Of a stretch of DNA of 64,000 bases, positions 28,016 through 39,241 are shown piece after piece. A model generated the notes under the pieces. It did no database searches, had not been told where the DNA came from, and saw nothing but the letters and a program-made list of their open reading frames with translations. The position numbers and the translations under genes are program-made. The stretch is from positions 6,785,001-6,849,000 of the forward strand of contig NC_051096.1 of NCBI RefSeq assembly GCF_901709675.1, read 5' to 3'. Every line of letters starts with the position of its first letter. Within the stretch, counting starts at the first letter, position 1. Source of the DNA: Syngnathus acus (taxonomy: Eukaryota; Chordata; Actinopteri; Syngnathiformes; Syngnathidae).

Positions 28016-29437
28016 TTTGTTCTTCTAAAACAATGTCCACGCAAAGAGATTGTGCTAGAAGGATAAAGGAAGAGAAACAGTATTTGTTAGAAAACTGAAA
28101 CTTGTGAGAATGTTAGGGTTTGAGCAAATCATTTGAAATGTCACTGACCACCACCAGGACACAATGCAAAACACTAATAGATCAAAAATAAGTTCATTCA
28201 TTTTTGCTATGTTTGATTTCAACATCGTTTGTCTTTAATTATATTGCACATCATTGAAATTAGATGAAGGCGGAAGAGCCCGCCGAAACATGTCAGGTAA
28301 ATACACCTAAAATAATTGGTTTGATATAAAAGAACCAGTGAAGTAATTAAAAAGGAAAACCAAGATGAACTTAGTACAATCATTGAAATGTTTTTGTCAT
28401 CTGACTGCCTTTTCAGCCCTATCAATGACAAGTAACATAATGAGGGTGTGACATATCAATATTTAACTGATCACAGGCACATTTGGCCTGAATAAAACAC
28501 TAGTGTTGTACTTTGGAAGCCCCGTTTCACACCCATTTCCCAATCAGCCAAACAATCATTCCTAGCGCCATTCCCTGCCTGTCAATTAACACTCAAACAC
28601 ATCGGCAGTAATAGCCTAAATCTCAAGAGGTTGCTCGTGTTTAATGTTTACTCACCAGGGATAAAACTGCTGCTATCTTTCTGCCTACAGGAGCCGCCTG
28701 TCTGCCCTGGCTACCATTTCCCCTTTCCGGCCTATGAAAAACAGACAGCCCTCTCCTGCCAAATAAGGCAAACGGCACCAGGAAGTGACTCGCCAGTGCC
28801 TTTTGCTGATTGGCTGAAGTAAGTGACACACACCCTAAATACCGACGCCCCCGATACACGGCTTCTCCCGAATCTGTAACGTACTTACCAAAGCAGAATG
28901 GGTGACCACACAGGCAGGTTTTTTCATGACTCATAAAAAACGAACATCCTTACACATACAGTTTCAAATCATTACATGAGCAAGGGGAAGTATGGAGCGT
29001 CATTTCAACTTTGATATACTGAGTTTTGTACCCTAATGCTGTCCTGCTATGTGTTTGCATAACAACTTCTAGCAATTATGCATTTTTGCAATTTTCATTT
29101 TGCAATTTTCATTCTGTTTGTAGTTTTCATTTTAAAGGAATGTCCTTTTTTTTTTATGTGCAAACCGTGAGTATGCGGTCGCCACCAACAGCTAAGCAAA
29201 TAGAACATGAACAAGGACAAGGAAAGTGATGCAATGTTGGAATTCTTTTTTAAGTGAGAAAGCAGTAATCACACAGAACCCACACACAGACACACGAATC
29301 CTCACTGAATGGGTTTGTGAAAAAAAATAACAATAACTGTAGTAACACATTGACATTGAATGAAACATTAATGAGAACAAATACACAGGATGACTGAAAG
29401 CAGCGGGTGATGAATAGGTCACACGCACCACACAAAC

Positions 29438-29440
<3 letters not shown>
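28016..29440 (-). promoter_or_regulatory. rapunzel copy A 5' region with one CCAAT box
   Basis: No coding sequence. On the gene strand a CCAAT box (28809-28813) lies just upstream of a TATTTAG-like element, about 0.8 kb from the start codon. With the acceptor next to the ATG this fits a distant promoter plus a spliced 5' UTR. The same element is tripled in copy B. Confidence 0.35.

Positions 29441-29525
<85 letters not shown>
29441..29525. repeat. (AC)n microsatellite, about 42 units
   Basis: Uninterrupted AC dinucleotides for 85 bases, about 100 bases before the likely first exon of the PI-PLC gene. Confidence 0.97.
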
Positions 29526-29527
<2 letters not shown>

Positions 29528-29745
29528 CCCCTCTCCTCCCTATAGCGCCCAGCTGGTCAACTATGCTATTTCCCACAATAACACCTCGTGGCTGTGTCCA
29601 CTCAGTAAAGCGAGGCTGAGCACCTCTTCTGCTTGTAAGTCTGATTTCATATTTATTTCATGTTTTTCATGTGTATCTGTTTTTTTAATTCGATGCTTAC
29701 ATTGCAGGATAAACTTATCATTAGCACTGGGAAACAATTTGGAAC

Positions 29746-30899
29746 ATGGAGTACAAATTCATCAAGCTCCTGCTCCTTTTGGGGTGAGTGTTGTTAAAGA
29801 CAGTATTCTACTTTAGCTTGATAGCTTCAGGAGGGACAAGTCTAACATTTGCTCAAGAATTGGATCGGTCAAGAAGCAATGCCTGAAAATACACATGCAG
29901 TCAGTCATATTGGTGTCTCTCTTCTGGTAGCATCTCCAGTTTGAGCAGGGGCGCAATCCAGCGACCAGATTACGACGACACAGCCACCCCAGAGTTCCTT
30001 AACCCGTCCTGGATGGCAAGCATCCCTGACGAGCGGCCCCTGTCCGAGCTCACCATGCCCGGCACCCATAACACCATGGCGCTTTACGGCGGCGTCTATG
30101 CCGAGTGCCAAACGTGGAGCCTGGATTTGCAGTTGCGCGCCGGCGTCCGCTTCCTGGACGTGCGCGTGCGCCACGTGGATGGCAACCTCACCATTCACCA
30201 CGGGGTGGTGTACCAGCATGCCCACTTCGGCCAGGTGCTGGAGGGCGTGCAAGAATTCCTGGCCAGTTTCCCGAGCGAGACGGTGCTGATGCGCATCAAG
30301 GAAGAGCTGAGCGACACCGATAACATCTACGGGGCCGTGGTGGAGCACATATGGCGCTACGTCCGATGGGACATGCTGTGGCACAGCCGCCTGGTGCCCA
30401 CCATGGGTCAGGCGCGAGGTAAGCTCATCATCCTGCAGGACTTCTTTGGGCCAGACTTGGGGATGCGCTACGCCTCTATGGACATTGCTGATGACTGGAA
30501 GGTAAGATTAGATGCTAAATTCCAAATAACTTGCTATGCATGTGGAGTAAAGCAGGGATTGTATTCTTGAAGGTCCCCACACTTCTGCACGTGAAGGAGA
30601 AGTGGCAGAGTGTCTACGAGCACCTTGAGATGGCGCCCACGGGGAATAAGGACCAGATCTTCCTCACCTACAGCAGCGGCACGGGCGTCTTTGCCGCCCC
30701 GAGAGCGGTGGCACAACGTGTCAATCTTCAGCTGTACGACTACTTGAGGGCCAAGGCTAATCTGACCCAACGCTTTGGTATCATATGCATGGACTTCCCC
30801 GCTGCTCCCATGATTCAAACAATTATTGACTTCCAGCTTGAGGCGGACGTGGGCCAGCTACCTTTGAAGCGGCTTGCTGTGCAATTTAATGACAAATAA
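29746..30899 (+). CDS. Secreted PI-specific phospholipase C (1-phosphatidylinositol phosphodiesterase-like)
   Basis: Predicted to cleave phosphatidylinositol or GPI lipids through the PLC-X fold. Coding exons: 29746-29783, 29931-30501, 30573-30899; 936 nt, 311 residues. A signal peptide (MEYKFIKLLLLLGISSLS) is built across the first intron. Catalytic landmarks of the bacterial-type enzyme are present: His59 in MPGTHNTM, the FLDVRVR strand with its Asp/Arg, and the second His in TIHHG (about 102-103). The rest (GKLIILQDFF, GIICMDFPAAPM) fits the single-domain fold; there is no PH, EF-hand, Y or C2 domain. A 5' UTR exon probably ends at 29632 (donor GTAAGT) and joins at 29708. Copy B keeps only the last exon. 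Confidence 0.85.
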
Positions 30900-31930
30900 A
30901 TCCTCAGCGCAACTGATTCCTATTCCTAACAACGGTTGGTGCTTCAACAAGTTAAATAGTACAGTGATCATTGTAGATTTAACTCAAACAGCTCACTTTT
31001 TAGGTCGACTCATCATTGTCTTTCATATTTAAAATAACAAAACATGCATATTCCAAATTCTATTTGCCAATAAAGCCAAACTCAAATGCATTTTGTTCAT
31101 GTGCCTTTCATTTGATGAACCTGTCATCATTTTTGGTAGGTTATGGAAAAGGTTAGCTTTAACTTTTAATGGTAAGTTATCGTCCATTCACAACAATTCA
31201 TGAAAATGTCCCCCCTCCCCTCCATAAATTTAACATTGCCCACCTTCTATTACATGTAGTTCAAACTTGGTAGCAGTGGAACAAAAGGGGCTCATCTTTG
31301 AAGAATTCCAGCATCCCTAAAATGTCTTCATCAAACCAAATGGCAGACTTCTTGTGGCATTTCAGGTGTGCGGCAAGACTTTACTTACTATCACAGACAT
31401 GGCTAGCAAATTAAATGTATGATGCACAAGTTGAAGAAAAGAACAATGGCAAACCTTTCATACAGATGAAAACAAACCTTCCATAACTTTAATGCAACCA
31501 AAACAACCGTTTAAAGTACAAAAATGAACATGAAAATAAACAAGAAACTACAGTAGCTGTATACCTGGAACCAAATGCAATGGCATAAAGTGCCCACAAG
31601 GTGTCACCCTCAAACTTCTTTTCTCGAAGGTTGTTACGACCAGCGCTGCAATATGCAATATTAGTCAAATCAGTCAAATCATTCTCAATACTACCCTTTT
31701 TTTGTTGTTGTTCTTGTTGGTTGTTCCATGTAATTCATGTGACTGTACAGTGGAAATAAAAAGTCCACGCAAATACTAAATCTAAATACAAATCAAATAT
31801 GAATTATTTCATGTATCTTACTTGAACGCCACAAATATTCACTCCTTTATTTATTATTCACTGACAATACGAGTTTTGGCCAGACCTACTTCCATTTTTT
31901 TTTTTAAATGTATTTTACCTTTGCCCAAGT
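30900..31930 (-). other. PI-PLC 3' region and candidate unidentified - strand exons
   Basis: The + strand holds PI-PLC 3' UTR (AATAAA just after the stop). On the - strand two open segments with splice-like ends fit together in phase. One, about 31567-31647, is preceded by TTGCAG and ends at GTTCCAG/GTATAC (GRNNLREKKFEGDTLWALYA). The other, about 31270-31388, reads AIWFDEDILGMLEFFKDEP to a stop. I do not recognise the product. The duplicate near 43.7-44.1 kb has a missense change, so this may be chance. No other gene is seen. Confidence 0.22.
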
Positions 31931-32099
31931 TCTTCTCCTTATCCTTTTGCGTCTGTATTTTTCCTCGCTAACGCTTGTTGTATAAAAAAACAAAACACAC
32001 ACAAACGGCTGTCAAAACACGAGTCATGGTGGCTGGCAAAATGCATCATAGTGACGATTTTCTCAAGAAATTCCCCCGAGGTTATCAATTCCATCCACT

Positions 32100-32418
32100 T
32101 CATAAAGTAGGCGTGGCTCGCGCGTGCGTAAGTGCGCACGCCTGTCTGCCTGTCTGCCTGCCTGCCTGCCTGGCTCCCGGCCATGTTGGAATGTTGGATG
32201 TAGACGGGGGCGAGGAGGGGAAGCAGGAACAGCCGAGCGGAGATCGAGCGAAGGGGGGGAGAGCGAGACATGGAGGGGGCGAGATTGCAGCGAGACTGGA
32301 GAGAGATCGGAGCGATAAAAACGCCGTAGATAACTACTTCGGGCTTTCGCGGTGCACGTAGCGGATTTTCCTGCAACTTCTGCCGGGTTTTCAAGTCTAC
32401 AAAAGTCCTTAAAAGAAT
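32100..32418 (+). promoter_or_regulatory. CpG-rich promoter/first-exon candidate, copy A
   Basis: GC-rich block with NRF1/KLF-like boxes (AGGCGTGGC, GCGCGTGCG, TGCGCAC), a CTGC/CTGT tetranucleotide run (32140-32172), and a strong donor after 32418 (GAAT/GTAAGT). No long coding frame starts in it. It looks like a non-coding first exon on the + strand; the next + strand gene is ptk2. A near-identical copy lies at 44458-44859 and a partial inverted one at 40683-40930. Assignment to ptk2 is inference. Confidence 0.4.
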
Positions 32419-33264
32419 GTAAGTAAACATTTCGACTTCACTAGTACTTGAGGAGCGAAAAGGAAATGATGGGGCGCGTCGGTTCACTATTTCAACGCTC
32501 GAACTGTCAGTGTTTTTGCCACTTTGTCACTGCATTAAAGTGTTGCATATGAGTTGGGATTTGGTTTTAATGCAACGGAGTTGTGGGAAAAGCCTGTTGC
32601 AAGAACCGTTGGCCTCACAAAGTCACATGGAGTTACATTACCTCCACTTTGACTGGATTAAGCCACTTTTGTGCTCCCAGATCCAGGTGCCCTTTTGGTC
32701 GGGTCCAGACTTTTAAAAGGTTACATTTGTAGAACACCGCAGACCACCTTGGGCCATCTTATGCAACGTTAGACCACGTTTATCCCCCCCCCAACCTAGT
32801 GAACTACTTTCTATCAGATAGTAGAACCTTAATTAGCTATGTGTGTGCAACATTTAAAATATTCTCAAACATCTTGAATGGACGATTCCCTATGGTAAAT
32901 ATTTGTTTTGTTGAATCTGAGTTTCGAACATTCAGAACTTTATAAAAGGGTTCCTGTTGTCAAGAACTGACAGCATATAATCATGTTTTTATTCTTATTA
33001 ATAATGAGTTCCCAAATTAAATGAGCAGACTGGCACTCAAAAGATGCATAGAAAAACAAATCATTAGGCCATATAATTCAGCATATTTCACAATAATAAT
33101 GAACTATATTTAGAATTCTATATGTACCTGTGGTTAAAAAGCAAAGTGTGGAGAGTCTCGAGTATCCACACACTCCCCTTTGTTTACTTACAGTTGACTC
33201 ACTTGACTGTAATCTTAAATCAGTCTCAAAGTCCTTAAATTGGTGACTTTGAAACTACCGTACC

Positions 33265-35771
33265 ATCAGGAAATCCGCTCCCATCATCACTGAAACTGTT
33301 AAAACCTGGCCTGATGACGCCTCTCAGCAGTTGCAGGACTGCTTCGACAGGACTAACTGGGGCATCTTCGAACACCGGGACTTGAACGTGTTCACAGACG
33401 GTGTTCTGTGTTATATCAAGCACTGCACAGACACTGTCACAGTGGACAAACCTATACGGATATACCCCAACCAGAAGCCCTGGATGACCCGGGAGGTCCT
33501 TCGGCTGCTGGAGGAGAGGGACACCGCCCTGTCCCTCAGGTCTGAGGACGGGGCTCTCTACAGCACAGCCAGAGCCAACCTGAGGAGAGGCATCAGAGAG
33601 GCCCAGCTTGCCTACAAGAAGAGGATTGAGGATCACCTGGACAGCAACAACAGCAAGCAGGTGTGGCAGGGAGTCCAGCATCTCACCAACTACAGAACCA
33701 CCATCGGAGCTGCTGAAGGGGACGCCTCACTGGCAGAGGTCCTCAATACCTTCTTTGCCCGGTTCGAGTCCGAGCCACTTGAAGCGGCCACATCACATCC
33801 CACAGACCGCAGCAGCTTCACCCTCACAGGGAAGGAGCACGAGGTGAGGCGCACGCTGCGGACCATCAACTCGAGGAAGGCTGCGGGTCCTGACGGCGTC
33901 ACTGGGCGTGTCCTGAAGGACTGCGCAGATCAGCTGGCTGGAGTCTTCACAAAGATTTTCAACCAGTCCCTTACCGGGTCCACCGTCCCATCCTGTTTAA
34001 AATCCTCCACTATAGTCCCCCTGCCCAAGAAACGCCACATCACCAGCCTCAATGACTACCGGCCTGTCGCACTCACCCCGGTGGTCATGAAGTGCTTTGA
34101 AAAGCTGGTACGGGGTCACATCACAGCACTCCTGTTCAGAGGTTTTGACCCCCACCAGTTTGCCTACAGGGCAAATAGATCCACAGAGGACGCAGTAGCT
34201 ACAGCCCTCCACGCTGCACTGTCCCACCTGGAGCAGCCGGGGAGCTATGTGCGGATGCTCTTCGTGGACTTTAGCTCTGCTTTTAACGCCATCCTCCCCC
34301 ACAGACTGGTGGACATACTGGAGGGCCTGGGACTTCCACATAATACTTGCAGGTGGATTAAGAGCTTCCTGACGGGTCGCAGCCAGAGGGTGAAAGTGGG
34401 CCGTCATACATCCACACCTCTCAGTCTTGGTACCGGCTCCCCACAGGGCTGCGTACTGAGCCCACTGCTTTACACGCTCTACACACATGCATGCACCCCC
34501 GCCCACCGCAGCGACACCATCGTGAAATTTGCGGATGACACAACCGTGGTGGGGCTCATCTCAAAGGGGGATGAGTCTGCCTACTGGGACGAAGTGGTCC
34601 AGCTATCGGAGTGGTGCGGAGAGAACAATCTGCTCCTAAACACGGCTAAAACCCAAGAACTGGTCATTGATTTTAGGAGGAAAAATAAAACGGACATTGT
34701 TAGAGTGGTGCTCACTCTAACTTATTTTGCAAGAACCACATGGGAGACAATTAAGTCTTTTTAGACACCTGCAGGTGGAGAGTCAATTCGTCGCTGTGCA
34801 TACAGCGATGATCGAATGACGTCTGACTCTTGCCTCCTGCATGAGCATTTTTATTAAGGAAAACAGGGTGGGGGCGACAGTGGACTGGATAGGGAAGAGA
34901 AAGCCCTTGACCTCTAGTCAAAGCATAGCAGGGGATGTTTTACGACATTGTATAGGATGGGACAAGCTAGGTTATTTATTACTGGTTACACACCAACATA
35001 AGCATAAAACTAATCTACCTAGGTTATTTATTACTGGTTACATACATTCCAACATAATCATACGATCAAGATAGTTTGGAAAACCCTGACAGACATTCCA
35101 CCACTTATCATCGACGGGGTCTGTGTGAAGAGGGTGTCCTCCTTCCGCTACCTGGGAGTCCACATCGAGGAGGACTTCACCTGGGGCGTGAACACCTCTG
35201 AGCTGCTTAAAAAGGCCCAGCAGAGACTCTACTTTTTAAGGGTGCTGAGGAGGCACAGCATTACACAGAGACTGCTGGTGTCCTTCTATCGCTGCTCCAT
35301 AGAAAGCACTTTAACGTACTCTATATGTGTTTGGTACTCCAGCTGCACTGCTGCTCAGAGGAAAAAGCTCCAAGGGGTCATCAGCACAGCACAGAAGATC
35401 ATTGGCTGCCCTCTCCCCACACTGGAAGACCTACACAGAACCCGCTGTCTCAAAAAAACACAGAACATTCTGAAGGACACTTCCCACCCTGGCCACTCCC
35501 TTTTCGAACTGTTGCCATCAGGCAGACGCTACAGATTAATTAGGTCGAGGACTAGCAGATTCGCCAACAGTTTTTACCCTACAGCGGTAGTCACATTGAA
35601 TGCAGCTAAACGTAAATGATTATGTCTGTGTATGTTCTTCTGTGGGTTTTGACCTTGTTTTTTTTATCTTTTTATTCTATTTGTTTTTTATCGCATGCGC
35701 GGATCGGTTGGCACTTTTTCAATTTCGTTGTACATGTGACAATGACAAATAAAGATCTATTCTAGTCTATT
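33265..35771 (+). mobile_element. Rex1/CR1-like LINE, 5' truncated, split by a solo LTR
   Basis: The open frame 33331-34700 covers the pre-RT region and reverse transcriptase (SRKAAGPDGVTGRVLKDC, NDYRPVALTPVVMKCFEK, LFVDFSSAFNAI, GSPQGCVLSPLLYTLY, VKFADDTTVVGLI). It resumes after the LTR as DIPPLIIDGVCVKRVSSFRY and runs to LPSGRRYRLIRSRTSRFANS near 35619. The 3' end is an AATAAAGATCT then TCTATTC-type tail. Apart from the LTR the RT frame looks almost intact, so this is a younger copy than the one at 25-27 kb. It replaces about 700 bases present in copy B (45705-46405). Confidence 0.88.
34698..35091. mobile_element. Solo LTR (394 bp) inserted in the LINE
   Basis: The element begins TGTTAGAGTGG and ends CCCTGACA (TG...CA). 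It is flanked by 5-bp direct repeats GACAT at 34693-34697 and 35092-35096. Removing it and one repeat restores the LINE reading frame exactly. No internal retroelement region is present, so it is a solo LTR left by recombination. The first bases form a short hairpin (GTTAGAGTG...CACTCTAAC). Gypsy, Pao or ERV origin cannot be decided. Confidence 0.85.
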
Positions 35772-35897
35772 CTATAGTAACACTTGACTACTCTCGAAGA
35801 TCCTACAGTCAACCCCCGTGGAAAAATCTTGTTCCCACTTTCTTGCATTCTCTTTTTGCCACAGCAATTCATTGCGAGACGCGCAAAAGGGTGACAA

Positions 35898-36545
35898 TGC
35901 GACAGGTCTATAGTCATTCAAACCTGTGATGGCGGGCTTCTTGGCCACTGGAACGATGGTGGAGCTCTTGAAGCACGAGGGCACCTCACACAGCTCCAGA
36001 GAACGGTTGAAGATCCGTGCAAAGGTGGGCGCCAGCTGCTCAGCGCAGATTTTCAAGCAGGAAGGTGACACGCCGTCTGGGCCCGGTGCCTTCCTGGTCT
36101 TTTGTCTCCGGAACATCTGGCGCACTTCCTCCTCGCGGATCTGGAGTGCGGGCGCGGCCTCTGCAAGAGAGAGAGTGGGTGACAACGTTGATAGAGGTGT
36201 GGACAGAGCAGTTGTGGGGAGAGGTGAGTATGTAGATTGCGCTGCAGGAAGTCCCGTTGTGTGGGAGGACCGATCAAACCTGCAGTAGAACCTGTTTAGC
36301 AAGCCTTGGGCTCTCCCCAGGACGGGGGGTTCGTTTCTTGAAGCCCGTGATGCTCTGCAGACCTTTCCACACTGTTGAGGGAGGGATCAGGATTGGCAGA
36401 GAGGTGTCTCTTCAGGCTCTCCCCGTAACACCTCCTGGCTTTCCTGACCTCTCGGTTCAGTGTGTTTCTGGTCTGCTTGAACAGGTCGCAGGTTGAACAG
36501 ATATTGAATGCCACCTCACCAGGCCCCACCTCTTCAACACTCATC
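35898..36545 (-). mobile_element. Duplicated fragment of the LINE relic
   Basis: Near-identical to 26438-27075. The RT frame is cut at the duplication joint after NDYRPVAL and then reads into unrelated sequence. It is passive copy B material, not an independent insertion. Confidence 0.88.
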
Positions 36546-36766
36546 TAAAACCCATTATAATACACACAGTCAACTGACACATCAATTTGTTTATTCGGAG
36601 TGATTATGTCAAACATTGAAGACAAAAAACATGCCATGTTGAATACAGTGAGACAAAAAATCTAAACAAAGCTGACAGAGCATGTTCTTTTGGTATAATA
36701 AGATGATTGGTCTGTTTTTCTATTGATCCACAGCTGCGTGATGGGTCTAAACTTTTCGATCCAGGT

Positions 36767-37486
36767 TCAGGAAGCAAGACTCTTGTCATCAGAAGGCGGA
36801 TCAAGATCCCTGATGTTGCAGAGAGTGAGCACCTCCTGCATCTTCTCCTGGATGTCGCGCACCCTGTCGGCCCACTTTTTGCGCACCTCGTCCTCATCGT
36901 CCTCTGTGACTGCAGTATAAGCCATGAGGGCGATGAGGCCCATTTGGAAGAGGTGGGCCACGCGTGAGCAGTGGCGCTCCATGGTTTCAGCGTCGCCCTT
37001 GCAGTTCTCCCGGTAGACCTGCAGCAGGGGCCTGCCGAAGAGCGTGCCTGTGCCCTTCACGGCATCGTAGTACACTTTCAGACCGGTGTCCATTCTGTTC
37101 TGTTTGTAGGTCTCCTTAAATCGCTCCATGTAGACCTGCGCGTTGTCTGGGTCTCCCTTCACTCCCACCACCATGGTGTTGACGGCGGCGTACTGATGCT
37201 TGATGTACTCCTCGTACTTGCCATAGTTCTGGATCACCTCATTCATCCGGATCTGTCTCAGGTGCTGCTGGTTCTTCTGGGAGATGCTCTCCAGCTTGCT
37301 GTGGATGGCCTGGAAGTCCTTTTCCAGCTCGTGGCCCTCTTTATCCATGAGACCCTTGCGGACCGCACCCACCAGGGCGGGGACAAAGCCAAAGATAGGG
37401 TTGATGGACGAGGCGAAAGAGGCCGCCTTCTCCACGTAAGTCAGAATCACGATAGCTGTTTTCTTTACCTGGTAGCCGTCTGCCAT
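36767..37486 (-). CDS. Protein rapunzel-like, copy B
   Basis: Intact 239-residue single-exon gene beginning MADGYQVKKTAIVILTYVEK. It is the tandem duplicate of the gene at 27296-28015. The C-terminal 64 residues and the flanking non-coding DNA are almost identical to copy A, but 48 of the first 175 residues differ, clustered at about 70-165 (for example RIDEVNETFGK against RMNEVIQNYGK). No stop or frameshift is present, so both copies look functional. The upstream region has three CCAAT boxes instead of one. Confidence 0.87.
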   Translation of the reverse strand: MADGYQVKKTAIVILTYVEKAASFASSINPIFGFVPALVGAVRKGLMDKEGHELEKDFQAIHSKLESISQKNQQHLRQIRMNEVIQNYGKYEEYIKHQYAAVNTMVVGVKGDPDNAQVYMERFKETYKQNRMDTGLKVYYDAVKGTGTLFGRPLLQVYRENCKGDAETMERHCSRVAHLFQMGLIALMAYTAVTEDDEDEVRKKWADRVRDIQEKMQEVLTLCNIRDLDPPSDDKSLAS

Positions 37487-38280
37487 TTTGTTCTTCTAAA
37501 AAAATGTCCACGCAAAGAGATTGTGCTGACTAGAAGGATAAAGGAAGAGCAACAGTATTTGTTAGAAAACTGAAACTTGTGAGAATGTTAGGGTTTGAGC
37601 AAATCATTTGAAGTGTCACTGACCACCACCAGGACACAATGCAAAACACTAATAGATCAAAAATAAGTTCATTCATTTTTGCTATGTTTTATTTCAACAT
37701 CGTTTGTCTTTAATTATATTGCACATCATTGAAATTAGATGAAGGCGGAAGAGCCCGCCGAAACATGTCAGGTAAATACACCTAAAATAATTGGTTTGAT
37801 ATAAAAGAACCAGTGAAGTAATTAAAAAGGAAAAACAAGATGAACTTAGTACAATCATTGAAATGTTTTTGTCATCTGACTGCCTTTTCAGCCCTATCAA
37901 TGACAAGTAACATAATGAGGGTGTGTCATATCAATATTTAACTGATCACAGGCACATTTGGCCTGAATAAAACACTAGTGTTGTACTTTGGAAGCCCCGT
38001 TTCACACCCATTTCCCAATCAGCCAAACAATCATTCCTAGCGCCATTCCCTGCCTGTCAATTAACACTCAAACACATCAGCAGTAATAGCCTAAATCTCA
38101 GGAGGTTGCTCGTGTTTAATGTTTACTCACCAGGGATAAAACTGCTGCTATCTTTCTGCCTACAGGAGCCGCTTGTCTGCCCTGGCCACCGTTTTCCCTT
38201 TCCGGACTATGAAAAACAGAGAGCCCTCTCCTGCCTAATAAGGCAAACAGCACCAGGAAGTGACTCGCCAGTGCCGTTTG

Positions 38281-38310
38281 CTGATTGGCTGATTGGCTGA
38301 TTGGCTGAAG
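38281..38310 (-). promoter_or_regulatory. Triplicated CCAAT box upstream of rapunzel copy B
   Basis: The octamer CTGATTGG occurs three times in a row (ATTGG at 38284, 38292 and 38300). At the same place copy A has it once (28809). On the rapunzel strand each is a CCAAT core spaced 8 bases apart. An effect on expression is inference. Confidence 0.5.
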
Positions 38311-38499
38311 TAAGTGACACACACCCTAAATACCGACGCCCCGATACACGGCTTCTCGCGAATCTGTAACGTACTTACCAAACCAGAATGGGTAACCACA
38401 CAGGCAGGTTTTTTCATTACTCAGAAAGGCTGAAGTAAGTGACACACACCCTAAATACTGACGCCCCCGATACACGGCTTCTCGCGAATCTGTAACGTA

Positions 38500-39241
38500 T
38501 AGGGGTGTAACGATTCATCGATACACATCGATTAATCGATATAAGGCTCTACGATTTATTGGCATCGATGCTAAACGTAAACATCGATTTATATCGCCGT
38601 GTTTGACCTCGGACAGTAGACGCGACTTTATTTTGAAATCCAGTTCATTGTTGCTTGCGTCCTCTTTCCGGGAGCAGTGAGCGGCGTGTTGTGTTGTGAG
38701 CAGAGCAGGCACGTGAAAGGGGAGTCGACAACTAGTACGCGGCTCCTGGGCTGGTGCTATGGCTAGTGTCCAAAAAGACGAGGAAATTGGCTCCCCTCTA
38801 GGCTTCAAGTCCTTCTTTGGAAGCACTTTGGATTCCAAAGAAAAGATGACTCAACGGACAAGACACGTGCAGTTTGTAAATCCTGCCATGCGGTGATCAA
38901 ATATTCAGGGAGCACAAATCTCGCCGCACATTTAAAGAAAAAACACGACATCAAAGTTCAGTGTTAAAATAAGCACTTTGTATACTACAATACTCTTGTA
39001 ATCTCCTAAATAAAGAGTTTGCAGTACCTTGTTGATTTTGCGTATGAATTGTTATAAATCAGGATATTGTTCAATATTTTTTATTTAAAAAAATATATAT
39101 ATGTATCGATCGTAGAGCACTATATCGTGATGTATCGTGAATGAATCACAGCAGGGTTTAAGATATCGTCAAATATCGTATCGTGGTTCCTTGTATCGAT
39201 ATGATATCGTATCGTGACAAAACCCGCGATTTACACCCCTA
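38500..39241 (+). mobile_element. Non-autonomous hAT element 1 (ZBED-type remnant)
   Basis: Terminal inverted repeats TAGGGGTGTAA...TTACACCCCTA bound 742 bases. Inside, from an ATG at 38759, there is a start MASVQKDEEIGSPLGFKSFF and, one frame over, a BED-finger relic (VCKSCHAVIKYSGSTNLAAH, then HLKKKH). No transposase core remains. The left 8-bp flank is GTAACGTA and the right is CTATGAAC: they do not match each other but match the flanks of element 2. Confidence 0.85.

Larger units (their letters stand above)
26438..35897 (+). repeat. Tandem duplication, copy A
   Basis: Copy A runs from inside the LINE relic through the rapunzel gene, the PI-PLC gene and the CpG exon to the unique-looking segment 35772-35897. 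By eye it matches copy B (35898-46535) at roughly 98-99% outside insertions: 26438-29042 against 35898-38499 plus part of the inverted block; 30519-33264 against 42961-45705; 35772-35897 against 46406-46535. At the head-to-tail joint near 35898, sequence matching 46.53 kb switches to sequence matching 26.44 kb without clear microhomology. Confidence 0.88.

Noticed and set aside
27236-28066. 276-residue + strand frame over rapunzel copy A (and 200 residues over copy B)
   Set aside because: Antisense of the rapunzel coding sequence; the - strand protein has clear family identity.
29192-29576. Open frames of repeated Cys-Val or His-Thr across the (AC)n run
   Set aside because: They are translations of a dinucleotide repeat, not genes.
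32124-32487. Open frames rich in Cys-Leu-Pro-Ala or Gly-Arg-Gln-Ala around the CTGC repeat (also near 40.7 and 44.5 kb)
   Set aside because: They come from the tetranucleotide repeat and CpG-rich DNA; no start context, homology or conserved length between copies.
38515-38838. 107-residue frame in hAT element 1 and its twin at 41889-42212
   Set aside because: Antisense to the BED-finger relic of the element, which explains the sequence better.
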